Of a stretch of 64,000 bases of DNA, positions 22,255 to 33,926 are shown in pieces (within the stretch, counting starts at the first letter, position 1; every line of letters starts with the position of its first letter). The translations under genes and the position numbers were made by a program. Source of the DNA: Corythoichthys intestinalis (taxonomy: Eukaryota > Chordata > Actinopteri > Syngnathiformes > Syngnathidae); assembly GCF_030265065.1 (NCBI RefSeq), contig NC_080416.1:69501-133500 (forward strand), given 5' to 3'. The notes beneath the pieces were generated by a model. That model did not search any database. It saw nothing but the letters and a program-made list of their open reading frames with translations, and was not told the origin of the DNA.

Positions 22255-22560
22255 ACGCTACACGTCACCTCTGCTCATTAATATTCATGACGTTAGCAAT
22301 CGTTGCTAAGGGGGGGACACGCTACCGTTTGTCCTCAATAGGACATGAATGGAAAGTGTACAAATGAGATGTTGACAGAGCTAAACCTACCAATTCTGTC
22401 CGAGGTGCCAAATTCACTGGTAAAGATGTGGAAGAACATACAAATGTTCAGTTAAAGAGATGCTTTGAGTGTCGAGGACTGAACAAGAGCCGAGCAGATC
22501 CACACCTTTTTCATGACGACGCTGACAAGAACGTTCTCCTCTTTCAACAAGCTATCCTTT
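22255..22560 (+). pseudogene. Relic of a transposon gene with a SAP-like motif
   Basis: One frame reads GAKFTGKDVEEHTN then VQLKRCFECRGLNKS, which resembles the start of the SAP motif found near the N-terminus of fish YqaJ-type transposon proteins (LKRWLECRGLKKSG in the form I remember). Another frame reads EMLTELNLPILSEVPNSL. The frames do not stay open, so this is a fragment. The remaining 22561-23443 shows no recognised feature. Confidence 0.35.
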
Positions 22561-23523
22561 ACCCCCATATGCCCCGTCTCTAACCCCTACCCCTTGTCTT
22601 AAGTCTCTGACCGTTCTTGGGGGTAGTTTATATTTTGTATAGTGATCGCAAATTCTACTTAGTGACAGCCAACGAACACTTTTCATTTTTTTCCTCAATA
22701 ACAAATCTTAATTCTATTGATTTATTTACACTTCCCCCTTACTAAAGTTGTTTCTTTACAACAGAAAAGGTGACAACGGTGGCAGTCAGATACCACTTTC
22801 ATTTTTTTCAAGTCATATTGAAGCAGCACGGCAAAACGCCACGCTCAAAAATAAGTCAAAATGGCTTACCTCTTCGGGGGACGCTGTGGCAGGCAACGGG
22901 TCGGGATTGTCATTTGTAGGCAAGCTGATCCATTGTTCACATTTTTTCCTTTGAGTTTTTGATTTCGGGAAACGTATGAAGAAAATATCTGAATCTAGTC
23001 GTTTCTAGTTTGATCGGCATGTTCGTTTTTGAAAGGTTACCTGAGAAAACTACAAATGTCATTGTTTGTATGCGAGGGCGTGTCATCATGTCCCGCTTCC
23101 GCTTTACGATGCGCCGTCGCGGTCTAAAAATAGCATTCGTGCGGTACGCTATTGCCGTAAACGTGGCCCACGGGCCAAATGAGTTTAAATTTCTTACATC
23201 CAATTGTCTTGAGTGATTTCAACAAGACACGTGATCGCTGATTCAACAAAGCAGACAAAAAGGCCATGAACAAAAGGTTGGATTCTCTTTAAACCATAAA
23301 TAGACCAATGGCTGTATAGAAATGAATTCCAAAGAATACAAATAAATAAATAAAAGGACAGCAATAAATAGAGACATCTTGTAAAGATATCGAGCAGTTC
23401 CAATAAAGAAAGAGGTCAATAATCCATCAAAAAGCTTCTGAAATCCAGCCTCTCCAAAAACAATCCGCCGGTCCACTCCGCGACGCGAGAACCAAACCTT
23501 TCCCCCGGCATCGCCCGCCGCCA

Positions 23524-26500
23524 TCAGAGTTCCTGCTTGACGCCGCTCGGGCCGGCCCGCCGCCACTGCCGCAGGAAGCCCAGGAAGTCTCGGAGCTCTC
23601 GGCCGCCCTGCGACAGACGCGCGGCAGACTTCCTGGAACTCGGCGGGAAACTCGGCGCGTCCCGGCCCGTCGGCCTTACCTGGTAGAGAACGGGCCGGTC
23701 CTTCGTGCCGGCGGGAGCCAAGTAGACGGTCGGGTAGCTGAGGACCCAAAGCGGCAATTAACCGCGCCCCTTCCGACGCGCCCCCCCCCCGCGTCACGCC
23801 ACTCACCCTCGAACGTCGTAGCCCTGCGGCACGTCGTTATCCACGGCGTTCATTTTGGCCACCACCACGTCAGCGTCCGCAGATAGCTGAGAGAGCGGGA
23901 CGGGCAGAACTGAGCTAATAAAGCCACACCGTAAGCGGGGTTCGGTTTGTTCTTTAGCTAGCGTCAAATTGTGAAAGATGAGAAAGGCGTCTACCGTCTC
24001 AGCCAGCTCGGCATAAACGGGTTCCAGCTTCTTGCAGCGAGGACAGGACGGCGAATAGAAGAGAACCAGGACATCTTTGGTGGGCTGGTTGACCACCGCA
24101 TTGAAGGACTCCGCCACCACCACCTGCGGCGATCGTCGCCTCGTCAGCGGCCGCCCCGCCGTTGGCTTCGCGTCACGCACCTGAACCGCGCCGGCGTTCC
24201 CGTCCGGCACCGGCTCGGACTTGACGTAACGCTTGAGGCGACGCGCAAAATACTGCTCCAGAAATCTCCCCAGGGAGGCGCCGTCCCTCCTGCAGGAGGT
24301 AGAGGCAGACACGTTAGACGCCGCTTACCGCGGGCGGGCAAGCGAGCGAGCGCCGCCTACGTGAACTCCTCCCGCATGGCGAACTTGTGACCCGCTTTGG
24401 TACGGATGGTGACCACGGGAAGGTCCCCGCCGTCCGCCGTCCCCACGCCGAACTCGGCCTCCAGCTCGGCCCGAAAGTCCTCCAGGTTGGCGACGGAGAA
24501 GCTCAGCCCGCGCCCCGCGTAGCCGGACGCCACCTTCATCACCCTGGCGGCGACACGCACGGGCAGATCGGTCTTTGAGACGGCCGCCCGGCACCGCCTC
24601 ACCTGTTCCTCCAGTAGTTGGAGCCCGGGACGTTGTGCCGGTAATCCACGTGGTAAAACGCCGTCAGGAGGTCGCCCGCTCGCAGACGATCTTTATTCTC
24701 CAAAGTCATGTGAGGACAAAGGCCGTATCTACGGGGGGGGGGGGGATAACAACTGTGGCTGCGACGGTCTTTCTGAGCGCGGTCGCCGCTTACACGTTGT
24801 CTCGGATGAAGCGTCTCAGAGACGGGACGCTGCCGAAATCTCGGAGGACGACGACGCCTTCTTCGAAGGGGTTGGCCAATCTCGGAGGACGGAAGAGCAG
24901 GACGCCTCTGAAAGCGGCGCCGGCGCTCCGTTTAGGACGAAAGGCGAGAGAGAGAGCGACGGACGGGAGCGTGGTGCACCGACTCCGATCGCAGTCCGTA
25001 GGGTTCGGCGAGCTCCGGACGCGTGGTGTGAGCGAAGCGAAACTGATCCCTCAGAAGTTCCGCCGCCTTCAGGAAGTTGGCCAGACCGGAACTGTCCTCA
25101 CCTGAAAACACGCCTGAGGTGCGGGTGGGCGGGCGCTCAGCTCGGATTAAAAAGAAGGAGAGGCGGGCGGGCTTTTGCCTACCGACGACGGAAGCGTCGT
25201 AGTGGCGGACGAAGGTTCGCAGGTCGTCGTCGCTCAGCAGCCTCAGCGAATCCGGACCCGTCTGCTTGCTCATGTACTCGAAGATCCCCTCTGGCGGGCG
25301 AGGGTTCGTGAGTCTCTGACGTGGCGGCGGCGGCGGCGAGCGTGCGCGTTTTGGATTTTACCGGCAGAACGAGGACCGTCGTAGGAGGCCCAGTCCCTCC
25401 CGTTCCTGAAAATCTTCAACGTGGGATACCCCGAAACGCCGAAGCGACCGCACGTTTCCGCCTGAGCCGTACAATCCACCTGAGGGGTACGCGTCAGCGG
25501 CCGGCCGCTCGCTCGCTCGCTCGGGACCCCGGCCGGCCCATAAATGGGCCCCCGAGGGCTCCCAAAATGGGTCATTTGGACGCCACGGTAATGAGTCCCG
25601 GCCACCCAATCTGCTGTAACCACCTGTACTTGACGCTGTCATTGTATCTCTTCTAATTGGTTTATTTCAATGGTTGTCTATTGAAATGTTCCATATATTG
25701 AATGGCGGCCTAAATTTTTTCTTGATGCCTTCACTTCTTTGAACAGGAAGTGAGCCAGAAAGGTTCCCAAATTGACAGGAAGTGAGCTAGAAATCGACAG
25801 GAATCGGTGGTGAAATTCTACCAAGTATATTTTTGTGCATCCCTACTTGAGGGGTACTTTTGACTACTCGACATTTTTTACTTTTCAAATTTTCACCTGA
25901 GTTACTTTTGTCAGTTTTCTCACTGTGAATGGACGATTTGGGTTTCACGCCTCCGTATAGGACCCGTGCAACTATACCGTAACAGAGCACTAGAAGCGGC
26001 GAGACGAGTACAAGCGGGATGAGGCCGGTGAACAAGATATACCACTCCACTCTTGTACAGTAGCTGGTATGCTCCTGACCGTTGCTTACTTACAATCCGC
26101 CATTGAGCTAGGATGGAGTTTTATAGCTGGTAAACTTCTGTTTATAATGCAGACAATTGTTTTTTTCCCCCCATTCTGCACAATTCTAAATAAAACTGAG
26201 CAGTCAACAAACTGTATGGTTCTTTCTTTGAATATGAACTCAGATCTCTGCGTATGCATATTGTAGATATATACACTGTATATGCATATTAGCCTTTTGC
26301 ATCAGGAGAAATACTTTGACTTGTAAATTTGAAAGCAAGTACTTCTACTTGAGTATTTTTTTCCTGAGATACTTTTACATAAGTCATATTTTTTGCACCT
26401 GTATGATCTCTATTTTGACTGAAGTAACAAAAGTGAGTACTTCATCCACCACTGAATTGAGATGGTGAACTTTCTGGGTCGCTTCCTGTCAGCGGTGTAC

Positions 26501-26965
26501 ATTCCACCACTGTCCCAATTTTTCCCGTTTTCTACTTGACGATGTGCGCCAAAAGCTCATTTCTTGCTTGGAGCCCCCAAGAGACCCTAGGCATGGGCAG
26601 GCAAGGCACGCCACTGAAACGGCTTACCTTTGCCAACTGCACACTTCCTTTCAGTTTGCCGGCTGCCTTCTCAAACTCGGGGGCTAACTTCTTGCAATGC
26701 CCACACCTGAAGGAAGGAAGGAAGAAGGAAAGGACGTGAGAGAGGAAAGGAGGTGGAGCGAAATGCACCTGCTCTCGCTCCCGCGTTACCATGGCGCGTA
26801 GAATTTGACGAGCATGGTGTCGTGCTCGGTGGCCAGGTAGTCAAAGTCGGCGTCCCCGAGGGCGATCACGTCGCCGCCGCCGCCGCCGCCGCCGGACGCC
26901 GACGCGGCGAAAAGCCCCAAACAGCAGACGGCCAGGGCCAAACGCTGCCGAGCGGAAGCCGCCAT
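23524..26965 (-). CDS. PDIA3/ERp57-like protein disulfide isomerase with a CPRC second site
   Basis: The product is an ER-lumen thiol-disulfide oxidoreductase of the a-b-b'-a' type. The start at 26965 opens a signal peptide ([18 protein letters not shown]), then thioredoxin domain a with [15 protein letters not shown], made by joining exon 1 (26790-26965) and exon 2 (ending 26706). Domains b and b' follow ([79 protein letters not shown]). Domain a' reads [23 protein letters not shown] replaces the CGHC usual in PDIA3. The cis-proline (GYPTVYL) is kept. It ends KQEL, an ER-retrieval signal. The lysine-rich tail of PDIA3 is absent. It is probably a divergent fish paralog, so I give no symbol. 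Confidence 0.9.
25806..26454. repeat. hAT-like element in an intron of the PDIA3-like gene
   Basis: The right end, GAGTACTTCATCCACCACTG, is the reverse of a typical fish hAT end (CAGTGGTGGATGAAGTACT). The left end near GGTGGTGAAATTCTACCAAG is a diverged partner. Interior motifs such as CTACTTGAGTATTTTT recur. Units of ACTTCCTGT type flank it on both sides (25741-25806 and 26463-26500). Confidence 0.5.
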
Positions 26966-27388
26966 GACGATCCGATGACGTCCGTCGTCTCGACGGAAGG
27001 AGGAAGTGGCGGCTCCGGCTCCGGCTCCGGCTCCGGCTTGAATCGGAAAGATAGACGTTCGGAATATTTTAAGCATTGGATATTTGTCAAACCAAAATTT
27101 TCCATTTTCTTTTGCATTCTTTCCATCAGAATCGGAGCACATCAATCTAACTCATGAGCATTGAAAGAAAGCAGTCCCCCCTGAAACTGGTTCAAAATAA
27201 TCAATAGAACACGTTCTACTTATTTTGTCGACCGTATATCGATGCTGTTATTTTGGATTGTACGCATCTGTCCGTCAAAATGGCTCATTGTGGCAGATGT
27301 TTGTAAAGGTGTAAGTTTGAATGAAACAAAAGTGTTGGCACAATAAAGGCTTGGCTTCAACGGTCAATCCTCTCGAAGACCTTCGTGA

Positions 27389-27401
27389 TGACGTGACGTC
27401 A
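27389..27401. promoter_or_regulatory. UPRE/CRE-like site upstream of the PDIA3-like gene
   Basis: TGACGTGA (27389-27396) overlaps a perfect CRE palindrome TGACGTCA (27394-27401), about 425 bp upstream of the start codon of the PDIA3-like gene. TGACGTGG/A is the UPRE core bound by XBP1 and ATF6. The gene family is known to respond to ER stress. Function here is an inference. Confidence 0.4.
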
Positions 27402-27728
27402 CGCGTTTCGTTTGAAAAATATCCAAATGAACGCTCTCTAGCGCAAAGCTATCATTCCGCCAGATGGCAGTCACTGGGAAAAAAAATAAAGGTCAGGTAG
27501 CCGATGGAGAAAAGAGACAAAGAAGAAGAAGACGAAGATGGAGCCGATCGGAAGTCGTCTCTCCAAAGTCAGTGCTCTTTGTATTTATCTTCAAATGCAC
27601 CTTATCTCCCATCGCCGAAGCCATGCGTCAAATACGCTCACCTTGGCCAAAGCGGGGCGCTAAAAGCAAATAAACTGGCGGGCGGCGGCGGCGGCGGCTT
27701 TTTTCCGAGCGCCTCGCCTCAAAGGCAC

Positions 27729-28115
27729 CGGTGTTCTGCCAAAATCGGCGAAGCGTCTACATGAGTCGAATTTGACACCCAAAGTACTACCGTGCGCTCT
27801 AAACTTGTTTTGTGTAGATGCATACAGGAATAACGTACTTTAAAAAATGCCTGCAGAAAATACTTCAATGTAGTTATATCAAATAAGGACGCTTTAAATA
27901 CGCCACGTGACTAACGTGGTCAACTGCTTCAAAGCTAACACAAAAAACAATGCTTAAAAGTATGAGAGGGTAATACATGCAAAAAGTATCTTTGAGGCAG
28001 TGAAAAGCTTCTAAATAACTCAATAAAAACAAAAATAGTACTCTCCGCTTCTAACCGATGTGCGCATGCATGCGCAAGCGCGCTGAGCATTGTGTAGGAC
28101 GTTTCGCCGCGTAGT
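27729..28115. repeat. Miniature element family B, copy 2
   Basis: It begins CACCGGTGTTCTGCCAAAAT and follows copy 1 (21358-21782) closely to the CGCCGCGTAGTAAG block. The right terminal repeat seen in copy 1 is missing, so this copy is truncated. Confidence 0.7.
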
Positions 28116-28274
28116 AAGCTATATCGCCCTCACGACTCTCGCAGTTCATGGCAATACTGTTCAATGCAAGGGTGGCTTGAGATTTCCATCCCAAACAGGT
28201 TTTAAGACATGGGATTTTTTCCCCCTTAACAACGACATATACACATAGGTGGGTCGATCGGGTAGCCAAACATA

Positions 28275-28800
28275 GGACTCGAGTAGCGTTACTCCCAAAA
28301 AATATTACTTAAGTAAAAGTAGTCATTCAAAAAATGTACTCAAGTCAAAAAGTATTTGGTGAAAAGAATACTTAAGTAACTGCTTAACATTTTTTGGGAA
28401 ACAATGGTATTTTTTTCTGAGCACCAAGTTATTTATATGGACTATTGTTATAATGATACTGTACAATAACCCATTACATAACTACATCAAGCCAAAGAAA
28501 TACAATACAAAAAAAACATTGAATTCCGACGAGTGAAAAACCAATAAATGAAGCATTATTCGTCCATAGAGCATGACCGCCCTCTGGTGGAGAAAGTCGT
28601 TCCGCCATTGAGTAGTAAAGCGTTTCTTCATCATTACCGTCTCCAAATGAAAAGGATTATATCTCCGCTTTTCCGCGGTCAACCCGTCAAATAAGAGAAG
28701 CGTTTTTCTTCTTCAAATCTACTCAAGTCAAAAGTATAGCTTAGTAAAACAACATTTTTCTCAAAAAGTGACTCAAGTAAATGTAACGGAGTGCAAGAAA
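28275..28800. repeat. hAT-like element with ACTTAAGTAAAAGTA motifs
   Basis: The left end (GTAGCGTTACTCCC, TTACTTAAGTAAAAGTA) and right end (TGACTCAAGTAAATGTAACG) are inverted relatives. A short frame inside does not match a transposase. The family is widespread in fish. Confidence 0.5.
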
Positions 28801-29093
28801 CGTCTTACTCTGCATATTGATTTCCTATTCACCCGCCATTCATTTCAACGGCACCATTCGGACCTACCGATTTCCAATCCAGACCCCCCCCCCAAAATCT
28901 ACAAATCAACAGGCAGTGGCCATGACAATCCAGAATGAGATGAGCTGTGTCACTGAAAATAGAGAATGGACTCCAACGTTTGTTGAATGCACAACTTCAA
29001 GACGGTAGCATATTTTCTTGTCTTTCCAAAGTCCAGGTTGTCCCTCCCAATAAGACATTTCCCCCCCCAGGCCATAGGTCACACCACTCTACC

Positions 29094-32000
29094 ATGAAGT
29101 CTGCCTGCAAACGTCCCAAAGCGGAAGCGGCCGACCCTCCTTCGCCGCCGACGTCTACGGGTAAAGTGTGCCGACGCGGTCCCCGGCGCGCCGACGCCAT
29201 TTGATGTGTGCGCACGTCAGACGGCGGGCGCCCCGGGAGGAGGCCGGCCGGGAAGAAGCGCAAGAAGCCGGCGGAAGCGGAGCCGGACGCGGCGGAAGGG
29301 TTGCCCGTCGACACGCGCCTCGACCGATCGCTGGAGACCAAGTCCAAGCAACACAATCTGACGAGCGTCAACGTGCGCAACATCATCCACGTGAGCGCGC
29401 CCGCCTCCGGCGTCTGTCTCCAACCCCCGTTGACTCCGCCCCCCGCAGGAAGTCATCACCAATGAGCACGTGGTGGCCATGATGAAAGCGGCCATCGACG
29501 AGACGGAAGCCGCGCCGCCGTTTGTGAGTCGCCGGTCCAGGTCCGCCGCCGCTCCGGGTCCGCCGCTCGTTTCAACTTTGCGCGACTTCCGCAGGAACCC
29601 AAGATGACCAGGTCCAAGCTGAAGGAAGTGGCAGAGAAAGGCGCGGTGAGACTCCTCTGTCCTCGCGGGCGCCGAACACCGCTCCCGGACAAACGTAGAA
29701 ATCCAAATAGTTTAGTCGTCGGTCGTAAACGGCGATCGCCGCATTGTCAATTTCCCTCCAGCTCATCCCCGCGTGGAACATCTCACCCATCAAAAAGAGC
29801 GACGACAACGGCGAGGTAAGAGTCGAAAGCCGCCGGGGGCCCGTGCCGTCGGTCAGCGAGCGGCGTTTTGGCCCGCAGGTCCGACAGTTCGCGGACATCC
29901 CGCTGGCTGAGGAAGATTCCTCCGACGAAGAGTATCGTCCCGACGACGAAGAGGAGGACGAGACGGCCGAAGACGTGAGCGAAGCCGCCGCCGCCGCCGC
30001 CTCGCGCGGCTCCGTACCGCCTCGCTGACGCTACTTCGGCGGGCAGACGTTTCAGGAGAGCGACTTTGAGGGAGCGGCGTCGCCGAGGCGCGGTTCGGAC
30101 GCCGCCGACCAGGTGAGGCGGTCCCTCGCGTGGCCGATCGGCGACGTCACACGGCTCTTCCCGTCCCGCCCTCAGAGCGGGAGAGCGGATCGCGACGTCG
30201 CGGGGCCACCGCCCCCTCCCTCGACCGACAACTTCCTGGAGGAGCTCCGCGCCGTAGAGGCGGAGCTGGCCGTGTGCGCGGAACCCTACCGGATGGAGCT
30301 CCCCTACCTCCCTCACCGTACCGACGCCAAGAACGGTCTTCGGCCCCCGGAGGACGCCGGCGAAGGGGGCCTGATGGCGTACCGAACGCGCTCCAAGCGC
30401 CCTCTTCGGGACGTCCCCCTAGGGAGGCTGGAGGCGGAGCTCCGGGCGCCCGACATCACGCCCGACCTGTATGACTGCGGCGCCGCCCCGGAGGACAGCG
30501 ACTGGACCGATTGGCTGAGAGGGCTCATGACCTCGGAAGGCGGCGACGACGGTGAGCGTCGCGTCGCCGCTAATAGCGGTACGGTAGAGACGCGCCCCCG
30601 CCCGACCGTTTTTTTCTTTCAGAGGAGTGCGACGACGAGGACGACCCCGAGTACAACTTCCTGGCCGACGTGGACGAACCCGACCGGGAGGATTACCGCG
30701 ACGACAAGGCCGTACGCATCACCAGTGAGTAGTAAGCGCGCTAAGGCCCGACGCTTGAGCGCCCGCCTGCCTCAAAACGCCGCCTCGTCCCCGTTCCGCA
30801 GAAAAGGAAGTCAACCAGCTGATGGAAGAGCTCTTTGAAACGGTGAGACGCGCAGGCGTGCGTGGACCGAGCCAAGAATCTGACATCCGTTTTAGTTGAA
30901 AGAGGACGCGGCGGGCCGGGAAGCGGACGAGGACCGCCGCGAGGAAGAGCGGCAGCCCCGGGAGGAGGCGCGCCCGGCTGCCGCGACCGATCCGCCGGCC
31001 GGAGAGCGGCTTACGGTCAAGCGACAGCTGGCCTACCTGCGGAGCGCGCCGCGGAGCGCGCCTTGCGAGCGCCCGCTCAGGCTGGACGGCAAACACAGAC
31101 GCGCGCTCCGGCAACAAGTGCAGCAGGTAAGCCCGCTCAAACGGCTCCCGCAAAGAGAAGCGACACCACGCGCCCGTTTTGTTGCGTCAACTCATTTCCA
31201 TCGGCGACCCGCTTCGATGGCAATCGCGGGCCGGCCGTCGACGGCGGTGAAATATGAGTGCCCCTGTTGTAATTGATGGAGTGCTAGCACTAGCTAAGAT
31301 CTGGCTGTATTTGCGTGCAGCACGTGCAGCTGTTGCTTCAGATTCACCTCCTGACGTCACCGGTGGAAGGACTCGGCGACGAGGCCAAAACCACTCGACA
31401 GTTTTTGGTAAGGAAGACCGGCTCGTTCGGTCATCGAGATCGGGGTAGGACGAGCGCTCGCCGTCATTCGTCGCTTCCGAACCCCGATCCCGACGAAGGG
31501 ATGGATTTAGGTCGAAAAGTTCATATTGTGGAATTTATCGCCGCGCGGGACCTGACGCTCGTCCTTCGTCTGCCACCTCAGTTCGAATTAGACGCGTTGG
31601 CGCAGAGGGGAGAGCTGACGACGCCGTCCGGGCGGGGCAGCGCATTCGGGGCGTCCAACCTGCGGGGGGCGCTACAGCTGCTGGAGGAGCTGAGAGAGCG
31701 CCCCGTGGCCCTCGCCGCCCAAAAGTGCACGCCGGACGCACGCGGACAAAGTCGGGACGGCTGCATCCCTGGCAGTTTTTTTTTTTAGTCTTATTTTTTT
31801 TATCATGACGCGTGACTTTTTTCCAGTGCGGAGTTTCCCGACGATGCCCGCCGAGCTGGCGTGGATCTTTGCCACGCGTCCCGTCTTCCTTTACCCGCAG
31901 CTTCTGCCGCGCGTCAGCCTGGATCCTGCTCATTTCTGCCCCCGCAGGAGGGCGGGGTTCACCGCGGCGGAAGACCGGTAGGCCGCGTCCGTGCGCCCGA

Positions 32001-33155
32001 GCGTCGTCGGACCGTTGCAGCGCGTCCTTTCGTGTGCGCAGACTGCTGGCGCTGGGCTTGCGGAACCTGGCGGATTCGCGCGACCCCGTCCGGCTGCTGT
32101 GCGACTTATTGCTGGCCAAAAGTCTGGTTCAGGCGAGACGGAGGATCCTGCAGTGCTGCCGACCGGGAACCCCCCACAACGTTGTCAAGGTAACGCCGGC
32201 AGGAATTTGTTTTTTTGGGCTCCTACATTAAAGTCACGGGTGCACGCAGGAATTCCGACACAAGGGGGTCGTTCCTCACGTGGCGCCCATGTGCGTTGAC
32301 GTCGCCGAGTCAGAACGCCGTCCCCCGGTGGAGAGAGATGTCAAACTCATGCCCCTTTGGCTGCTGGTGAGATAACTCCTCCACGCCCGCCGGCCGCCCT
32401 CCCGCCTACGTGGTCTTTGCGTTTCCGTCTCCCAGAGAAGTCTTCCCGTGATCTCGAAGCTACGCGACCCCGCCGCCTCATCGGCGACGGAGGCCCCAGA
32501 CGGCTCCGCCGACGCCCTCTATCCTCCCCGCCCGCCCCCCGAGCTCCGCTTTCGCCCGGCCGGATTCGTTCGCCGCGCCGCTCTCGGACCGTCCTCGGCC
32601 GCTGGAAACGACGCGACTTCCCCTCGCGCGCTCCAGGTATGCCGGCCAGGCCGGAGCGGGGGGCACCTACAGCCGCTCGCGAGCGTGCAGAAAATCATCG
32701 GTCGGCTTCCTCAGGAAGACCCGCCGCAGGAAGGCTCGTCTCTTGCCGCCGATCGACACTCGCCGGGGGTTTTTGCCAAAAACGTCTCCTTGGGCGTCAA
32801 CGGGGAAAAGACGGTGGTTTGGACGCGGTGAGGCTTCGTCGTCGCGCCGGCGCGATCCGCCTCCCGTCTCATCTCGTCCCTTTCCGGCTCCAGAGAAGCG
32901 GACCGTCTCATTCTGACGGCCTGCCGGCAGGGAGGCGCTGCGGGAAGGACGTTCCGCCGAGTGTCGGCTCAGTTGGGAAACAAGACGGCCCGGGAGGTGA
33001 GGGGGGGGGCAGTTTCCGTTCCGTCCCGTCGTAACGCCCTTTCCTTTCAGGTGAGCCTTCGTTTCCGCGACCTCCTGGGTCTTTTCCGCGTGACCTCGGC
33101 GGCCGCGCGCAAGCCGGAAGAACTGGCTCTGCCCCCGCTCAACTCCGGTTCCTGA
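29094..33155 (+). CDS. gon4l: GON-4-like nuclear protein, compact form
   Basis: GON4L is a nuclear cofactor linked to YY1, SIN3A/HDAC1 and NPAT, required for cell-cycle control and blood formation (zebrafish ugly duckling is a member). The start is [11 protein letters not shown] at 29094; in-frame exons give [64 protein letters not shown], an acidic block ([18 protein letters not shown]), [59 protein letters not shown] and [20 protein letters not shown]. The final exons encode the SANT-like domain ([35 protein letters not shown]) and stop 24 residues later. The long central part and the PAH repeats of large GON4L proteins are not here. Borders are GT-AG. It is the only plus-strand gene found and converges on ints3. 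Confidence 0.93.
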
Positions 33156-33190
33156 GAGGAAAGACCTTTCCCAAAATGTTTGCTTTTGTA

Positions 33191-33196
33191 AATAAA
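33191..33196 (+). terminator. Poly(A) signal of gon4l
   Basis: AATAAA 36 bp after the stop codon supports the short C-terminal end of this gene. From 33200 to 33926 I see a few ACTTCCTGT-type units (near 33350-33400) and a stretch of short frames at 33484-33864 that I cannot identify. Confidence 0.7.
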
Positions 33197-33926
33197 AGTC
33201 GGATAGCTTTTTACATTCGGTCTTCCTTGTCCGTGAATAATCCTGGTACTGTCCCGATCGCATCTGTTTTTGCCCAATGGAGGATCTGCCGATCCCAGGG
33301 GTGAAAAATAGCACCTTATCTTTCTGTCTCAATTCAAGTTGACATTAAAAATGCTCCCAAATCAACAGAAGGTGACCCCCGGATAAACAAGAAGTGACTT
33401 TATCCACCATAGCAAAAAGACTAGTCCAATTTCTCCACCAACAGCATTTTCTAGTTCTTTGTATTATTCCACCCTAAAAGCAGGTGGGGTCATTGAGAGT
33501 TGAAAAGTACGAGAAGGCGAGCGCACGAATAGTCGAGGACCGACAATTACACAGTATTTTCTACCGCGAAATGAAAAGGATGATTTCAACGGCGTACCTG
33601 AACTCAATGATGGGCTTCTCATGGACGTTGAATGAAACGATAGCACTAACGCAGACAACGAGGAGCAAGCCGCTCAGCTTACCTTTCCGGCATCCTCGGA
33701 TGCCGTCACAAGTTGCGACGGATCATCGTGGCTTCCTAAAAGAAAGCAGAGCGCATGCACGCCGTTTCTTACTGAGAGGAGGCCATTTCAAGTCAAAAAT
33801 GAAAGAGCAAGCCATACCTAACTTGGTGGATGAATGGAATTCCTACGAGCAAGTGCTGGTCTGATCGTGATGTTTGCTGCGTGTCAACCAACCACGTTGT
33901 AATCTTTAGTACTATAAGTGTACATA

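Noticed and set aside
30113-30838. Long plus-strand frame taken as a separate gene
   Set aside because: It is the large gon4l exon read through flanking introns; real borders at GT-AG sites fit the GON4L protein.
32667-33332. Minus-strand frame of 221 codons
   Set aside because: Antisense to the gon4l SANT-like exons, with no family resemblance.
33484-33864. Plus-strand frame of 126 codons as a gene
   Set aside because: No recognised domain; two frames look equally protein-like in parts, which fits a decayed transposon piece better than a gene.
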